Assembly (NCBI GenBank): GCA_009363875.1
Contig: CM018682.1
Location: forward strand, 59,666,031-59,730,030
DNA: 64,000 bases
Source of the DNA: Mikania micrantha
Lineage: Eukaryota; Streptophyta; Magnoliopsida; Asterales; Asteraceae
Direction: 5' to 3'
Positions 44,601 through 57,135 of this stretch are shown here, piece by piece. The notes beneath the pieces are model-generated. The model did no database searches and was not told the origin of the DNA. It saw only the letters and a program-made list of their open reading frames with translations. Each line of letters starts with the position of its first letter. The first letter of the stretch is position 1. Made by a program: the position numbers and the translations under genes.

Positions 44601-44659
44601 CTGTGAGGCTGAGTATGTAGCGGCTACCAGTTGTTGTTCACAAGTTTTGTGGATTCAAC
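41619..44659 (+). pseudogene. Copia pol: protease, integrase, RT, RNase H start (frameshifted)
   Basis: Protease is seen as RWIVDSGCSRHMTG. The pre-integrase HHCC region (SWHRRMGHIHIRKM to VSCKKGKQ) is split by a shift in a GT run at about 42169-42184. Integrase follows (LELLHMDLFGPI, RSDNGTEFKN, PQMNGVAERKN), with a further shift at about 43100-43190. RT starts after an in-frame TAG (43484) with TRWVLRCKRDDRG and FQLDVKSAFLYG; another shift at about 43920-43950 precedes the catalytic YVDDIIFGS. RNase H begins (FNAYSDSDYGRCKTDAKS), meets TGA at 44527 and is broken at 44660 by a solo LTR. It copied and inserted the element's cDNA when intact; this copy is dead. Confidence 0.82.
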
Positions 44660-47471
44660 TGTCGCACCCTGGCCTTCCCGGCCTGTGCGAGGGGGCGCGA
44701 CTCGACTGATCTTGCAGGATCGCAGTCTCCGGTCACACATTAGCGCGACCTACATGTCTGGTTTCATACGTACATCCAAATACTTGGACAAAACCGTTTA
44801 TAAAATCAGAGTTGCGGAAGTTATGCAAATTATCAAACCAGTTTAAGTTCATAAGTTGCGGAAGCATTAATAAAATAGTTTCAAAGTAACATAAGATTTA
44901 AAGTTTACGGAAGTGTTAAAAGATGTTAACAACATATGACATAACAAAATGATAACAAATGTTTAATAGACTAAGACACTATAGTAGATGCATGGACTCC
45001 ATCCTAGCATCCTAGATTTCCTCGTGCACGTGCCTTAGTTACCTGAGAAAACATGCGAGTAAAAGGTCAGCACAAGGTTGGTGAGATCACAGGTTTTATA
45101 TCAGCAGTAAACATCAAATGTTTAAAGTAAATGTTTGCAGGTTTACATTTCAATACAATGCAATATCCATTGATAGCTAGTCAATATGAGTTATACCATA
45201 TGCGGGTTCGCAACCGAAGCTAACATGCTGCCTCCCGCCATATCCATCCAACAAGATATGGCAATGTTGTTTGGTCAATTATGCACTGTTCCGACCTCCA
45301 GTCGGGGTGGCCATACGGCGCGCAACAGTGGGGCTTGTCAGGCCCAAATAGTACTATTCAGAATTACCACGTTAAGCGCAACGCGCTATTAATGGTTCGA
45401 GGTGTGTTTAATGAGGACTTATCAGTTTTGTGGATGAATGCCACACATATGCATATACGATATTAGCATGTACAAAAGTAACCAAAAGTGTGTATGTTGT
45501 TCAAAAACAGTTGTATGCAATGTTTTCTCTCCCAAAGGTAGAAAATGTAAAAAGGGGCCGTGAACTCACCTGATAGAGTAGTTCCGGTTTGTGAGTGCTC
45601 GCTACCTGCGAGTGCTAGCAGTCCTGCTAGTAAGCACCTATAACCATATAGGTGTGAGTATGTGTTTTGTGGTGCGTTGTATCCCATACAACTCCAAGTT
45701 TCAGTGTGCTCAACCGAGTGTGTGCGTGTTGACTTGTGTTGACTCTACGAATCGTTGGTGACACGTTTATTGTGTTATGACCATCCAATGTGTCATAAAT
45801 ACAAGTAGGACACCTACATGCATCCTATGACTCTAATCGTACAACATTCCCTTAAGTGACGTGTAAGAATCGTAAAAGTTACCATTTTTGGAAAGTTTCC
45901 ATTTTTGGAAAGTGTTATGAAATCCCATTTCATAAAACAAATCACTCTAGTATGTTTGTAAAAACATATGTGAGCACTTGAAATAAGTCGTTTGTGCATT
46001 AAATACCATTTATGCCGTTTTACCAAATTAAAGTTTCCTAAAATAGTAAGTATTTGTTTAAAAGCTCGTTTTCACAAATCAAGGTTTTTGTTATGCTTAG
46101 AAATCATTTTTAAACATATTTTAAGAATCAAAGTTCATCAAAACATTCGTAAACATCAAAAGCCCTCTTTTGATTTACAAAAGTTTCCATAAATAGTAAG
46201 TTTATACAAAATCATGTTTTTGACAAAATCAAATATCCAAATGTGTTTCTAAACACTCCAGTATGAATTTGACAACATCTAGACATGTCTAACATGTCTA
46301 GATCATCACAAATCTATGACTTGCAACATAATAGTTTCCTTTTATGGCAAGTGTACCAAAATCATTATCAAATCAAACATAACTCAATCAATACTCAATT
46401 CTAACATTTCTAAACTCAAAAATCAGTAGATCTACAACAATATCATACAAAATCACCAACAAATTCGTGCACGATGGCCACATGGAGTTGCATGTGCTCA
46501 AATACACTTGCATGTGGGTTTTTAGCCCTTGCATGTACGATCTAACTACTAATAAGCAAATAAAACTACCTTAGAAGCTTTTGGATGACTGATTTCAAGT
46601 TAGACAGAGGTTGTGGAGCTCCTAATGTGGCCGGATTCGATCTTCTTGTCGATTGAGAGCTTCCCAAGCTTCCTTGATGTTCCTATGGCCTTCAATCACC
46701 AAGCAATGGCTTCAAGGGTGATTCCAGAGGGTTTGGATGCTGGTTGCAGTGAGCTTTTGGTCGAGAATAGGTGTAAGAAATCGGGTAGATTGCAAAGAAA
46801 CCCAGTGGAAATGAGTTGGGGTTGATTTTATAATTTTTTTGATCTGCATGGCCTTCGCGTAACGCGAAGGCCGATCAAAATCTTCTTCGCGTACCGCTGA
46901 GGAATTCGGGAGTCTCGACTCCCGCTTTTCTTCGCGTACTGCGAAGCCTTTCGCCATGGGGTCTTCGCGTACTGCGAAGCCTTTTCTTCGGGAGTCCATT
47001 TTCATGTTTTTCGATTTCGATGATTCGATTTCGCTCGTGTTTGATTGCCAATGTTTATCCTAAACATCTAGCGCGTGTTTAGCACATAATCATAAAATAG
47101 CACATAAGTTTGATTGATCACCAACGTTCGTGAGACTCGTGTGTGTGTTTCGATAATTGCTCGAATTATCTTCGATAGTTTGTGTTCGTGTCTTACGAAG
47201 TGTTTGCACGCTTGATTAATCCTAATCAATGTGTAATGCACAATTCAATAATTCCCCGAATTATTGTTTTGCGTTTGTGTTTTGTGTTTGCCACACTTGG
47301 TTTCCATATCCAATGTTCAATGTACGATTCGATAGTTCCTCGAACTATCGTTTCGCAGTTGTGTGTGTTTAGCTCATCTAATTAAACATAACTAAATGAA
47401 ATGCAACAAGTATGAATGTGAAATGTAAAGTTGTAAGAGTTGTAATTTACCTGAAATTGCCGGGTGTCACA
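44660..47471 (-). mobile_element. 2.8-kb solo LTR inserted in copia RNase H
   Basis: It starts TGTCGCACCCTGGCC and ends CCGGGTGTCACA. A 5-bp duplication TCAAC flanks it (44655-44659 and 47472-47476), and the copia RNase H frame resumes immediately after. It has no interior, so it is a solo LTR. The minus orientation is inferred from the shared 3'-terminal form and from the sense-strand pair CAG|GTGAGTTCAC (45571-45560) and GTGATCTCACC (45089-45079). It lacks a GGTTCG array but has a cluster of TTCGCG hairpins at 46850-46990. Confidence 0.85.
46850..46990. repeat. Cluster of four short perfect hairpins (TTCGCG/CGCGAA)
   Basis: GGCCTTCGCGTAACGCGAAGG with its final CC is a 10-bp stem with a TAA loop (46850-46872). 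GGGAGTCTCGACTCCC follows at about 46908-46923, and CTTCGCGTACTGCGAAG occurs twice (about 46930 and 46963). GC-rich, in an otherwise AT-rich LTR. Confidence 0.75.
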
Positions 47472-47778
47472 TCAACAACAGATGAGAGACTACGGTTTGA
47501 ATTTTCTTACAACACCAATTCATCTTGATAACGAGGCTGCTATTGCTATCACAAAGAATCCTGTGTATCATTCATGTTCTAAACACATTGATATTAGATT
47601 TCATTTCATACGCGATTGCTATGAGAAGAAACTTATTGATGTGGTGAAGATACATACAGATGAGCAACGAGCAGACCTTCTCACCAAGGCTTTTGATAAA
47701 AACCGTTTTGAGTATTTGCTCAAATTAAATGGCATTCGGGTCATGGGTGAGGTAATCTCAAATCAACTTCCTTCATAA
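47464..47778 (+). pseudogene. Copia RNase H, C-terminal part
   Basis: After the solo LTR the frame continues QQQMRDYGLNF, then the usual copia end: IHLDNEAAIAITKNPVYHS, KHIDIRFHFIRD and HTDEQRADLLTKAF. It ends at TAA (47776-47778). The first codons of the open frame belong to the solo LTR end and the duplicated TCAAC. Confidence 0.82.
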
Positions 47779-49307
47779 TCAATTTTTATTGAATTAACAT
47801 CAGATATTTTAATTTTTATTGTTTTGTGTTTTAGTTTTTAGTGGGAGAAAATTTTGAAAAATACAAAAACATCTGAAAAATCAAAAACACAAAAACATTT
47901 AAACAAATTATTAAAATCTGAGAAATTGATTCGTCCAAGTGAGAAACGATAGCACATTGTTTGCAATTGGAAGCACATCTGTATCATATAAGAACTTAAA
48001 CATAAAGAGCAGTTACAATTACATAATATGATATGTTGGTAGGTTTATAACTTAGTTAAGATAACATTTGACAAAATTTTGATTATGCTTTATGAAAGAC
48101 AGATGCTTAGAACACAGTACTTAGTTTTGTCCTGATTGAGTGGTAGGTAATCTTACAAAATGTTTCTTGAACAAAAGTTAAATTACTAGTTTTGATCATA
48201 TAGTTAATTTTCAAAATAAATTTTATTTTTTTTCTTTTATTTTAATTTAAAGCTGAAAAATTCTTTGCGTATACTTACGTATCGACCTGATTGTTATAAC
48301 TTTAAACAATTCAAGTTTGTTTTCTTGGTTATTGATTAAGAACTGGACAATCTCTGCGTATATGAGAATATCGATCTGATTGTAAAAAGCTTAATCTTAA
48401 ATTATTGTTTCGTTCATTTTCTGGATCATTTGAGCATACGTAAGTATCAACCTTGATTCCAATATTTTGAACAAATTCAAATTGTTTTATATTTTGTAAT
48501 TTTCAAAAGAAATTCTGATTTGTTTTTACATGATCAAGCTAGTTAAAATTGAAATTTATTGTTTCAAGAACTTTCTGGTTTGGTTAATTATTCATAAATC
48601 GGGGATGTGTTCAAGTAAATGGAAAACATAAAGTATTTGATAATGTTGTTTTGATTGATATCTTAACTAAGTAATTAAATTTAAAGAGGATAATTATACT
48701 GACAATCGTCTATGAATTGTAATTTGCTAATAAATATATTCATTAAATCAATCAGATGTGTTGATAATTGTAATACAATATGATCTCATGTCTGGATCTT
48801 TCTCAAACAAAAATATGTGATTGTTTTGTTAGTAGATTTAGATTTGTTAAATTTGTAGTTTAGTTGTTCTAAAAATTTGAAAATTTACAAAAAGATTTTT
48901 TTGTTTATCTGATGTTAAATCAGTAATTTTTGATTATTTGTTTTGACTTTCAAACATTAAAACATTAGTTTGTTTGAAATATTAAATAAAATTGAATTTT
49001 TAAAAGGTTCGCCTGAAAGGTTTGTGAAAAGGTTCGTTGGACATGTTCGTCCAATTGTTTCGTTGGACAGGTTCGTCCAACAGGTTCGTCCAATAGGTTT
49101 GTTGGATAGGTTCGTCCAATAGGTTTGTTGGATAGGTTCGTTCAAAAGGTTTGTTAATATGTTCGCATAAAAATAACAGGGTCGTGAAATACATTCGCCA
49201 CTTTTATCAGATCTTGTTCATGAACCTGCAAGTTGAGTTTTTTATTTTTTTGATTGAGGATCTAAAAAGCTTTTTTCCTGATATCATTAGATTCGAAATT
49301 GATTTGT
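47779..49307 (+). other. 3' region of the copia element, non-coding
   Basis: AT-rich, no gene. It starts with a polypurine-like AGTGGGAGAAAA (about 47840) and contains repeated ACGTAxTATCGACCTGATT words (48285, 48370, 48440). A GGTTCG array sits at 49005-49175. An expected 3' LTR identical to 37494-37997 was not found; either it is lost or the element's 3' end was cut off by the LTR at 49308. Confidence 0.5.
49005..49175 (+). repeat. GGTTCG array near the 3' end of the copia element
   Basis: AGGTTCG and AGGTTTG recur every 12-20 bp, with a partly regular 20-bp unit (AATAGGTTTGTTGGATAGG). Sense orientation GGTTCG as in the copia leader. Overlapping open frames (TNLLDEP-type peptides) are by-products. 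Confidence 0.7.
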
Positions 49308-52300
49308 TGTCACACCCATTGCGCCGCATGCGGAATCCACGGCGCGGTGACGATCAATGGTTGAATCATGCACAAGTATTGAATAAGAACAACCACAATG
49401 CATTACTAGGTTTCAAAATGTTTAGATCATTGTTTAGTTACAGACATTCTATCTATCTATCAAAAGAATAACAACTACAGACCCAAAATATAGTTTACAA
49501 AATAAGACTTCAAACAAGACAATTAAACAATCAGGATTTAGTGTGTTTCTAATCCATCCTAGCTTGTTTCTTCATCTTGTTCTATCTTAAACGGTCTCCT
49601 TAGTTGTCCCTTAGAATGTCTTAAACCTGATTACCTGAAACACGTGAAAAGTAACTGTCAACTACAAAAGTTGTTGGTGAGAACAATAGGTTTAACAGTT
49701 GTAAATATGAATCTGCATTGTAAGGCATATGTGATAAACAGTGAATAAAAATACATGGATGGTTGCAACCCAAACTAACATCAAGTCTGTAAAACGTGTC
49801 CAAACAGTCATCAGACTGTTTGCTAGAAAACCAACATATAATCAAGTCCCAAACTACATTTGGAGTCAGAAAATTAGTCAGCAACATTGATATAACCATA
49901 ACGTAACCAATTCTGCAGTTAGCTTTTAAAACAAATTTAAAAGCTAACTCCATCTTTGGTCTGCCCAAAATGTGTCCGCTTTCCCTTGTTGTGATCACCC
50001 AGTACTAACGCTAAATGAATATGTAACTTGATGTGTGTATAAGTTTGTTCATAACGATGAACACCATGCTTTTGAAAACTTGAATTTAAAACCCTTTGAT
50101 TGAATGCCTTATTTGATTTCCATGATTTGAAAACTTTCCGTGAATACCATGAATACCAATGATTGAATAACTTGTTTGAATACCATGAATTGAAATCCTT
50201 TGTTTAAATCCCACCATGAAAACTATTGATTGGAAACCTTGTTTTGAAACCTTTGATTTAATACAGCGAATGGTGTCCTTGTATAATAACAAGGTTTATA
50301 AATATCGTTTTATCGAAAACACAAGATTTTAATAAAAGAGTTTATAAAACTTATTCTTTAAAAGTGTTTAACATTTATAAAACCATTTGTGTAGAATTGA
50401 TATAAAACAGTTTAAAGAAACTTTATAAAACCTTCTTAGTAGAAAAATGTTTAACAATTGATAAATTCTTTTAAGACAATTGATAAATCCTTTAAAACAG
50501 TTGATGAATCCGTTGAATTTGTACAGTGAACCTGTAATGTTTGCATAATAGCATAAATCCTGAATATTGAAATATGATTGTAATAAGAGTAATTGGTCAC
50601 GTGTTCCACCCCAAAAATGTTGTAAAACAGTAAAAGAGGGGCTAAAGTTCTCACCTGTCTGCAGTAGACTCTGAACTATAACATGTAGCAAGTAGCAAGC
50701 AAGACTTCTAACTGGTTCCTATATCATTGTAATCATACGTAGAGTATAAGATTTATGATCGTATAGACTTTGGTTCATTGATTGACTTGCGTTATCTTGA
50801 ACTTGATTAACTCTTGAATACTTGTTCTCATGTTTAAGAATGTTGTGTGAACTTGAGTATCATGGTTTGAGTCACTTGATTGATAATTGATTCATGAAAA
50901 AGTAGTGTCATGTTCTTTTATGCACAACTTGTATGCATAAAATGACAAGTGTTGATGACTTTGATAACCATTGTTTAACATGTAAATTGAAGATATGTTA
51001 AAGTGTTTTAGACCCTTGTGATTATGACTTGATCTCATAATTAGGTTGAATTAAACCTAGCCCGAATAAGATCCTTTCATAATTAATGAGTTAAAAGGCC
51101 AACATTGGGCCGAGATATAATCCCATGGGCCAATCTCTTCCTTTTGGGCCTAGCATTTGTTATTGATCCTTGGGCATGCTTAGGAGCCAAATTGAAGTCC
51201 TATGAGCCAATTCAACTTAAAGTTGGGCTAGGTTTAAGAGGTGTGGGCCAAATTATGAGCCTTAGACAATTGGGCCCAATATGGAAGCCGGTTTGATGGT
51301 TCATGGGCTGAATGAAACCAACTTGGACTGCATAGGATTAGTGGGCCGATACAATGAATGGTTGTATACCATCGACCAAGCTACACGAATGGCAGCCGCA
51401 TAGGTTCGACCATGGCTCCAAGGTTCGGCCTAAGGTTCGACCATGGCTCCAAGGTTCGGCCAGCAGTGCAAGTAGGTTCATATTCCTAGGGTTCGAGGTT
51501 GAAGGGTAATGGTTCGTGGGTCATGGAGGATAGCAGGGTTCGGCGGTATTTGATCACAGGTTCGGGACTCAATGAAGGTTCGGCTTTAGTTTCTGGTCTG
51601 AGGTTCGTCTTACCCATGGTTCGACCAGGCAAACCCTAGGGTTCGGCAAACTGATCAACGAACCATGAAAGGTTCGGCTACATCCCAAGGGTTCGGCCAG
51701 TTTATAAAGGTTCGGCTGTTTGAGCTAGGTTCGATGATGGTTGTGGCACATGGGTTCGCTAGTAATAGAAGGTTCAGCAATGTCAAGGAGGTTCGCTACC
51801 TAGGGTTCGCGAGCTGACGAGGTTCGGCCGTCTCCCCAGGGTTCGGCAAGCTGTCGGGCAGGTTCGGCCAGGTCTACGCTCCACGAACCCTGGTTCAACC
51901 CATCCCCTTCCTCGAACTAATCAAGTCCCAGATCCTTACCTAGGTTTGTCTTATGCTGTGATAGGTTACTAGGGTTGCGAAACTCTAATGGTGGTGCAAG
52001 AACCGGTTATGTATGTGTGTATCAAAACCCAAGAGTAAAACCCTCTTTTTCAGAATTTTCGTGGCTTCATACCTCGTTTTTGGCCGAATAAAACCTCAGA
52101 TATGTTGTACTTCCTTGTAGTACTCGTCGAGAGCTACGTGTGGACACCAAGAACACCCAAATCCGTGGAGAAACGAAGGAGTTACACGCGTTTGAAGCTT
52201 GGATTTCTATAGAGAGAGAGAATGGAAGGGAATTCTAGAGAGAGGGAGGGTTTGGCTACCATAAATGAAAGTAAACACCCTCATTTGGTGTTTATATACC

Positions 52301-52402
52301 CTCGGGGTATTCGGGTTCGTTTCGGTTACTCAGTTCGCGTTTTCGGAACGTAACGCACATTTTACGCGTTTTAAATAAAATAGTTATTATTCTCATCATT
52401 TT
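49308..52402 (-). repeat. Gypsy-type LTR, minus orientation, U3 truncated
   Basis: It starts TGTCACACCCATTGCGCCGC, the complement-type of the 3' end of the LTR at 57744 (GGCGCAGGGGTGTGACA), and is homologous to that LTR. In the sense direction it has a TATA-like GGTATATAAACACC (about 52306-52293), a donor-like AACGAG|GTATG (about 52072), the CGAACC array (51880-51400), a GGCCCA cluster (51350-51095), a putative intron (50654-49635) and the 3' end. It stops at 52402, where another LTR starts, so the beginning of U3 is missing. Confidence 0.72.
51400..51885. repeat. GGTTCG array in the 49308 LTR
   Basis: More than twenty GGTTCG words in under 500 bp with non-repeating spacers. It includes one visible local duplication (GGTTCGACCATGGCTCCAAG twice, about 51404 and 51436). 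Confidence 0.82.
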
Positions 52403-54213
52403 TGTAACATCAGTGCCGGAACCGTCACCGGAACAGTGATCTCTACAGTACAGGAACAGTAAATCAGGTACATATTTCAGTTATCAATTGTATATCATTT
52501 AATTACATATTATCATAGCGCAGTTCAGATTAAATTTAGAAAAACTATGTTCAGAAATAGGGTTCTTGAGTCAGATAATTATCTGGCAACATAGAACCAT
52601 CATGTGATTATTTGTTAGGACTTATTATGTATAAATGTATGCGAGGCTTTACGGAAAAAAACAAAGGATGTTGTTATGTGAATGCTAAATTGACGGGTTA
52701 TTCGTATAGGTGACGATCTGTGCGAATATATCTGAAGATTTAACGTTCTGAATAATGTCCAATAATTAGAAAACAATATTGAAAAGTATAGTTATCGTCG
52801 TGTTCATACGGGTGACGATTAGAACGAATACGCGCGACGACCGTACATTTCGATTTAAACAGTTAATCAATAAGTTAATTTTTAAAATAAATAGAAGATA
52901 TTAGTTAATTTATTAGGAATCACAACTTAGAATAATTAAATAAATTCTATTTTATAAACCATGTCATTTCATCGCGAAAACCTCGTGATCCGGTCTTTTA
53001 CGCGAAACCGAACGAGATCAAACGACCGGGTATTTTTCCTAAGTCATTAATGAACTCATTATGGCATCAACCACCACCACCAAGCTCATTTCCTTCCATC
53101 ATTTTCGTTTACACCCTCTCTCTCTCTAGAAACAAACTCTCCTCCTTCTCTCTACGATTTTGAGATGATTCCTTGGTGGATTCAAGCAATCTAGGTGCCA
53201 AAACGTTCATCTCATCAAGAAGATCACGAAAGTACAAGAAATTACAGATTTCCACCATAGAATTCGAGGTAACTTCTAATCTCATTTTCGGTTTAGATGG
53301 TTTTCACGAGTTCATGTAGATAAGGCCATAACAATCAGATCTAAGCACTTAAAAACGTTGAGTTGAGCTTGATAAACAACTAGGACATTTAGAGGATGAA
53401 CCTGCAACAGATTTCTCAACAAAGAAGATGAAGTGCAGGTGGTTCGCGACTGGTGCAGGTCGGCGAACCTTTGGGTGCCGAACATGTGTCAACTAGAGTC
53501 AAATCAGGCGAACCCTAGATCACCAATACCTAGCCGAACCCTCTAACTCACGAACCCTCACCCTCTGGCCGAACCAGTGAAGTCACGAACCTGCATTGCA
53601 TGTTAACCGAATCCTAAAGGTTCGTTGCTATGATTGCCCAACCTTCAACCGTGGTCAACGAACCCTAGGGTGGACCACGAACCTATAAGCCACCTGCCAC
53701 GAACCTTTGGGTGCCGAACCTCTCAAGATTCGCCAGACTGGGTTGATGGCCGAACCTTCTCTTATTGGGCTATAGGTTCACTGAATATGATGTAGAAAAT
53801 GTAGTATCTTGCAAATATGGTGGTGTTTAGGGTCGTAAGCTCATGGAAACCATCTAAGAGATGTGTGAGTATGCATGAATCAAAAGAAAACCCTAGTTAT
53901 GTATGCATGGAATATGTGTGTGCATGGAAATGACATGGGATGTCAAATCTTGTGTAAAATTTGTGTTACTAGAAACTTGTAACATTTGTACATTTAGTCA
54001 TGTAGTAGTGAACAGTGTTAGAACAATGTGTATCCATGTTCAGTCAGTCAATGTGAATCATGTGTCATTATGTGCTTCTGTGTTAGAATCTTTATCATTT
54101 AACAAGTATGTATTATTTATTTACAGTCGATTTCACTAGGCAAGAACCGTAACTGGTTATATCGAAACAGTGGTGGGCAGCGAGAGTGAGCCCTATATAT
54201 ATACTGAGTTCGG
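52403..54213 (+). repeat. Gypsy-type LTR fragment, plus orientation
   Basis: It starts TGTAACATCAGTGCC and is homologous, in the other orientation, to the start of the 32889-37111 solo LTR (TGTACCATCAGTGCC; shared TCAGATAATTATCTG and GTGACGAT segments). It contains a donor-like TTCGAG|GTAAC (about 53270) and a CGAACC array (53455-53765), then jumps to the CCCTATATATA module (54160-54210). The middle seen in the solo LTR (about 1.9 kb) is missing. The boundary with the next LTR is not certain. Confidence 0.6.
53455..53765. repeat. CGAACC array in the 52403 LTR fragment
   Basis: About a dozen CGAACC words (GCGAACCCTAG, ACGAACCCTCA, CCGAACCAG) plus a few in the opposite sense, with non-repeating spacers. 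Same position after the leader as in the solo LTR. Confidence 0.78.
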
Positions 54214-55029
54214 TGTAACAGGTTAGTGTTAGTGCGTAGTGTCGAGACGAATATTATTACAATTAATTCAACAAGAATCGTAATACGTAAGCGAGACTGA
54301 GTATAGTTATGGGTGACGATCCATAATGATACGAATGTTGAACTTATAATTATGATTAAACGACTTTAAATTTTTAATACGATCGGAAAACGTACGCGCT
54401 TGCGGGTATACACGTAATTGTGAATGTTTAACGATCCGACAACACGAAGAGTAAAAATAATTATATTAATTATTTTATATTTTTACAATTTTGAAACTCA
54501 TCATTTAAATGAGTTTAACAACTCTTTTATTTTAAAACCGCGTAAAATACGCGTTACGTTCCGGAAACGCGAACCGAGCGACCGAAACGGACCCGAATAC
54601 CACCCGAGCTATAAAAGCCTTGAACAAGGCTTAAACCTTCATTTATTACTTCACCAACTCACTCTCTCTCTAAAATTTCGTCTACCCTCTCTCTCTCTAA
54701 GAAAACCGACTTCAAACGCGCATAACTCGCTTATTTCTCAACGGATTTCGGAGTTCTTGGTGTCCACGCGAAGCCCTCGACATCCTCTACACGAAAGTAC
54801 AAGAATTTCGCAGATTCATCCAGAAAATCTTGAGGTAATGAAGCTTGAAAGATCACGAGTTTAGGGTTTTTGTTCGTGGGTTTGTTAAACGCACACATAA
54901 CCGGTTACATTGCATCATATTTCGAGTCTCGCACATGTAGCCGTCTTTCTCGAGGTTAGGATGACTTAGATCTTGGTCTGGAGATGGTGGTTCGATGGTG
55001 ATGATGATGCTGCTCGCACAGGGTTCGTG

Positions 55030-55515
55030 GGAGTAGGTAACCTCGGCCGAACCTGTTAAGGTGGCCGAACCATTAGGGTTTCCCGGCCGAACCTTCTTGA
55101 GTCGCGGCGAGCCCTTGCCGAACCCACGATCTCCCGAACCATCATCTGCCCTCCCAGCCGAGCCTTCATGCAGAAGCTAACCCAGACGAACCCTGAGTCA
55201 CAAGCAGCGAACCCTATGGCATGCTAACGAACCCTCAGGTGGACGAACCCTATGGAGTCACTGCCGAACCTTCGATTACTAGCGAAGCTTTGTATCACGA
55301 ACCCCATGCTGACGAACCCTCATGAGCCGTATGTCCTAGCCGAACCTTACTGGGTTTCACGAGCCTACACGAACCATGCATGATGTCATGTTGCCCGAAC
55401 CCTGCTGTGCGTATTGCCGAACCTACCTGATGACATGTTAGTCGAACCTTGCCTGAACATTTGGGGCTGAACCTTGTTATGATTGTGGCCGAACCTTAGG
55501 CCATTAACATGAAGG
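55030..55515. repeat. CGAACC array in the LTR of G2
   Basis: More than twenty CGAACC words in under 500 bp, most preceded by C or A (GCCGAACC, ACGAACC). Spacers do not repeat. Only the last copy is in the opposite sense (GGGTTCGCTG). Confidence 0.85.
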
Positions 55516-55534
55516 GTTCGCTGCCTAAGGTGGC

Positions 55535-55870
55535 AGCCCAAACCCATTCGGCCCAATTCAATGCTTCAAGGCCCAATTCCATTAACAACTTGGCCCATAG
55601 GTTTAAACTAAGCACAATTGAGATAGCTTGGCCCATTAAGATAATTAATTGGACCAATGTCGCTTTGAAACCTTACATGGCCTACTTAGTCATTTCTTAG
55701 CCCAACTCAAATTCCTTAGGCCCAATCCAAGCCCATACGGTTCATTATGATCCTAATTAGCTCGGTAGTAGCTTGGGCGAGTTATGAGGCCTATATGCAA
55801 ATTGTTGGGCCAACATCACACTCAATTGGCCAACATCACTTTCAATTGGCTAATGGTTAACTTAAAAGGC
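55535..55870. repeat. GGCCCA cluster in the LTR of G2
   Basis: GGCCCA/GCCCA words (CGGCCCAATT, AAGGCCCAATT, TTGGCCCATAG, TAGCCCAAC, AGGCCCATGG) recur directly after the CGAACC array, as in the other gypsy LTRs of this window. Confidence 0.6.
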
Positions 55871-56639
55871 CCATGGTTGGTCACAACTCAAAGTGATTGT
55901 AATTTGATCTTAGTTGGTTTAAGTTGCAACTTAACCTAATCATGGGATCAAGTCACAATCTCAAGGACTTAAACACTTGGAACATTCTTTCATAAATCAT
56001 AGTAATCAATGGTTAATCAATTTCTCAAACACATGTGATGTGTACCAACAAGTTTGAACACAAGGATCATTTCACATTCGTTTCTTGGACCCATGATCAA
56101 TCAAGTGATTCAAATCATAACATTCAAGTTTTCACAACAATCATAATCATGAGAACACAAGTCAAGCAATGAATCAAAGTCTATACAATTATAAATCCTA
56201 TATCTTATGTATGATTACAATGTTATAGGAAACAATTAGAAGTCCTGTTTGCTACTTGCTAACTGTTTAGTTCAGAGTCTACTGCAGACAGGTGAGAACT
56301 CTAGCCCCTCTTTTACTGTTTTATAACTGTTTTGGGGTGGAACACGTGATCAAAACCGCTATTTCAATCTTGTTTCATTACACAAGTTATGTGTATTTCA
56401 TAAACATTACAGGTTCATCTTACGAATCCAAGGGATTCATCAATTGTTTAAGGAAATTGTCAACTGTTTTAATTTACTTGTCAATTACTAAACTCTTTTC
56501 ATTAAAAAGGTTTTATAAGGGATCTTTGAACTGTTTTGTAACTGATTTACTCAAATGTATTTATGAAGGATAAACACTTTTAGATAAAGGATTTTATAAA
56601 CTCTTTTGTTATAAACCTTGTTATTACACAAGGTCATCA

Positions 56640-56835
56640 CATCATGGTATTCAAAACAAGTGGTTCACAACATGGTATTCAAATCAAGTGGTTCAAAACA
56701 TGGTACTCAAATCAAGTGGTTCACAACATGGTATTCAAATCCAGTGGTTCAAAACATGGTATTCAAATCAAGTTGTTCACATCATGGTATTCAAATCAAG
56801 TGGTTCATTTCATTGTATTCAAAACAAAGGATTTA
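56640..56835 (+). repeat. 28-bp tandem repeat, about seven copies
   Basis: The unit CATGGTATTCAAATCAAGTG plus GTTCACAA recurs at 28-bp spacing (56643, 56671, 56699 and on). A degenerate relative in the 49308 LTR (about 50100-50260, GAATACCATGAATT words) shows that the repeat is an LTR feature that expanded here. Confidence 0.8.
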
Positions 56836-57034
56836 ATTCGTGGAATTAAATCCAGGCTTTTCAATTCATGTTATCAAATAAGGCATTAACACATCCGGTT
56901 AAAGTAAGATTCAGAACATGGTGTCTATTGTTGTAAACAAACTTGTAAAAGCATCAAGTATCACATTCATTAGCGTTAGTACTGGGTGATCACAACAAGG
57001 GAAAGCGGACACATTGTTTCTTATCCAGGATGGA

Positions 57035-57135
57035 GTTAGCTTTTAAATTTGTTTTAAAAGCTAACTGTAGGTCTGGTGTCATTGTTTTCTTATCCAGGAT
57101 GGAGTTGGCTTTTAAATTTGTTTTTAAAAGCCAAC
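57035..57135 (+). repeat. Duplicated hairpin with compensating changes
   Basis: Two copies 69 bp apart each fold into a long hairpin: GTTAGCTTTTAAA with TTTAAAAGCTAAC-type partner (57035-57065) and GTTGGCTTTTAAA with TTTAAAAGCCAAC (57104-57135). The A-to-G change in the left arm of the second copy is matched by T-to-C in its right arm. The 49308 LTR has one copy (49918-49948). Confidence 0.75.

Larger units (their letters stand above)
37494..49307 (+). mobile_element. Decayed Ty1/copia retrotransposon (element C1)
   Basis: A plus-strand copia element: primer site at 37999, gag with CCHC knuckles, protease, integrase, RT with YVDD, and RNase H in the Ty1/copia order (integrase before RT). It carries stops and frameshifts and is split by a solo LTR in RNase H. 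The 5' LTR would end at CTACA (37997); its start at TGTTAG (37494) is a guess because no matching 3' LTR was found before another LTR begins at 49308. The long gag with extra zinc knuckles and the long 3' region suggest the SIRE/Maximus lineage, tentatively. Confidence 0.7.
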
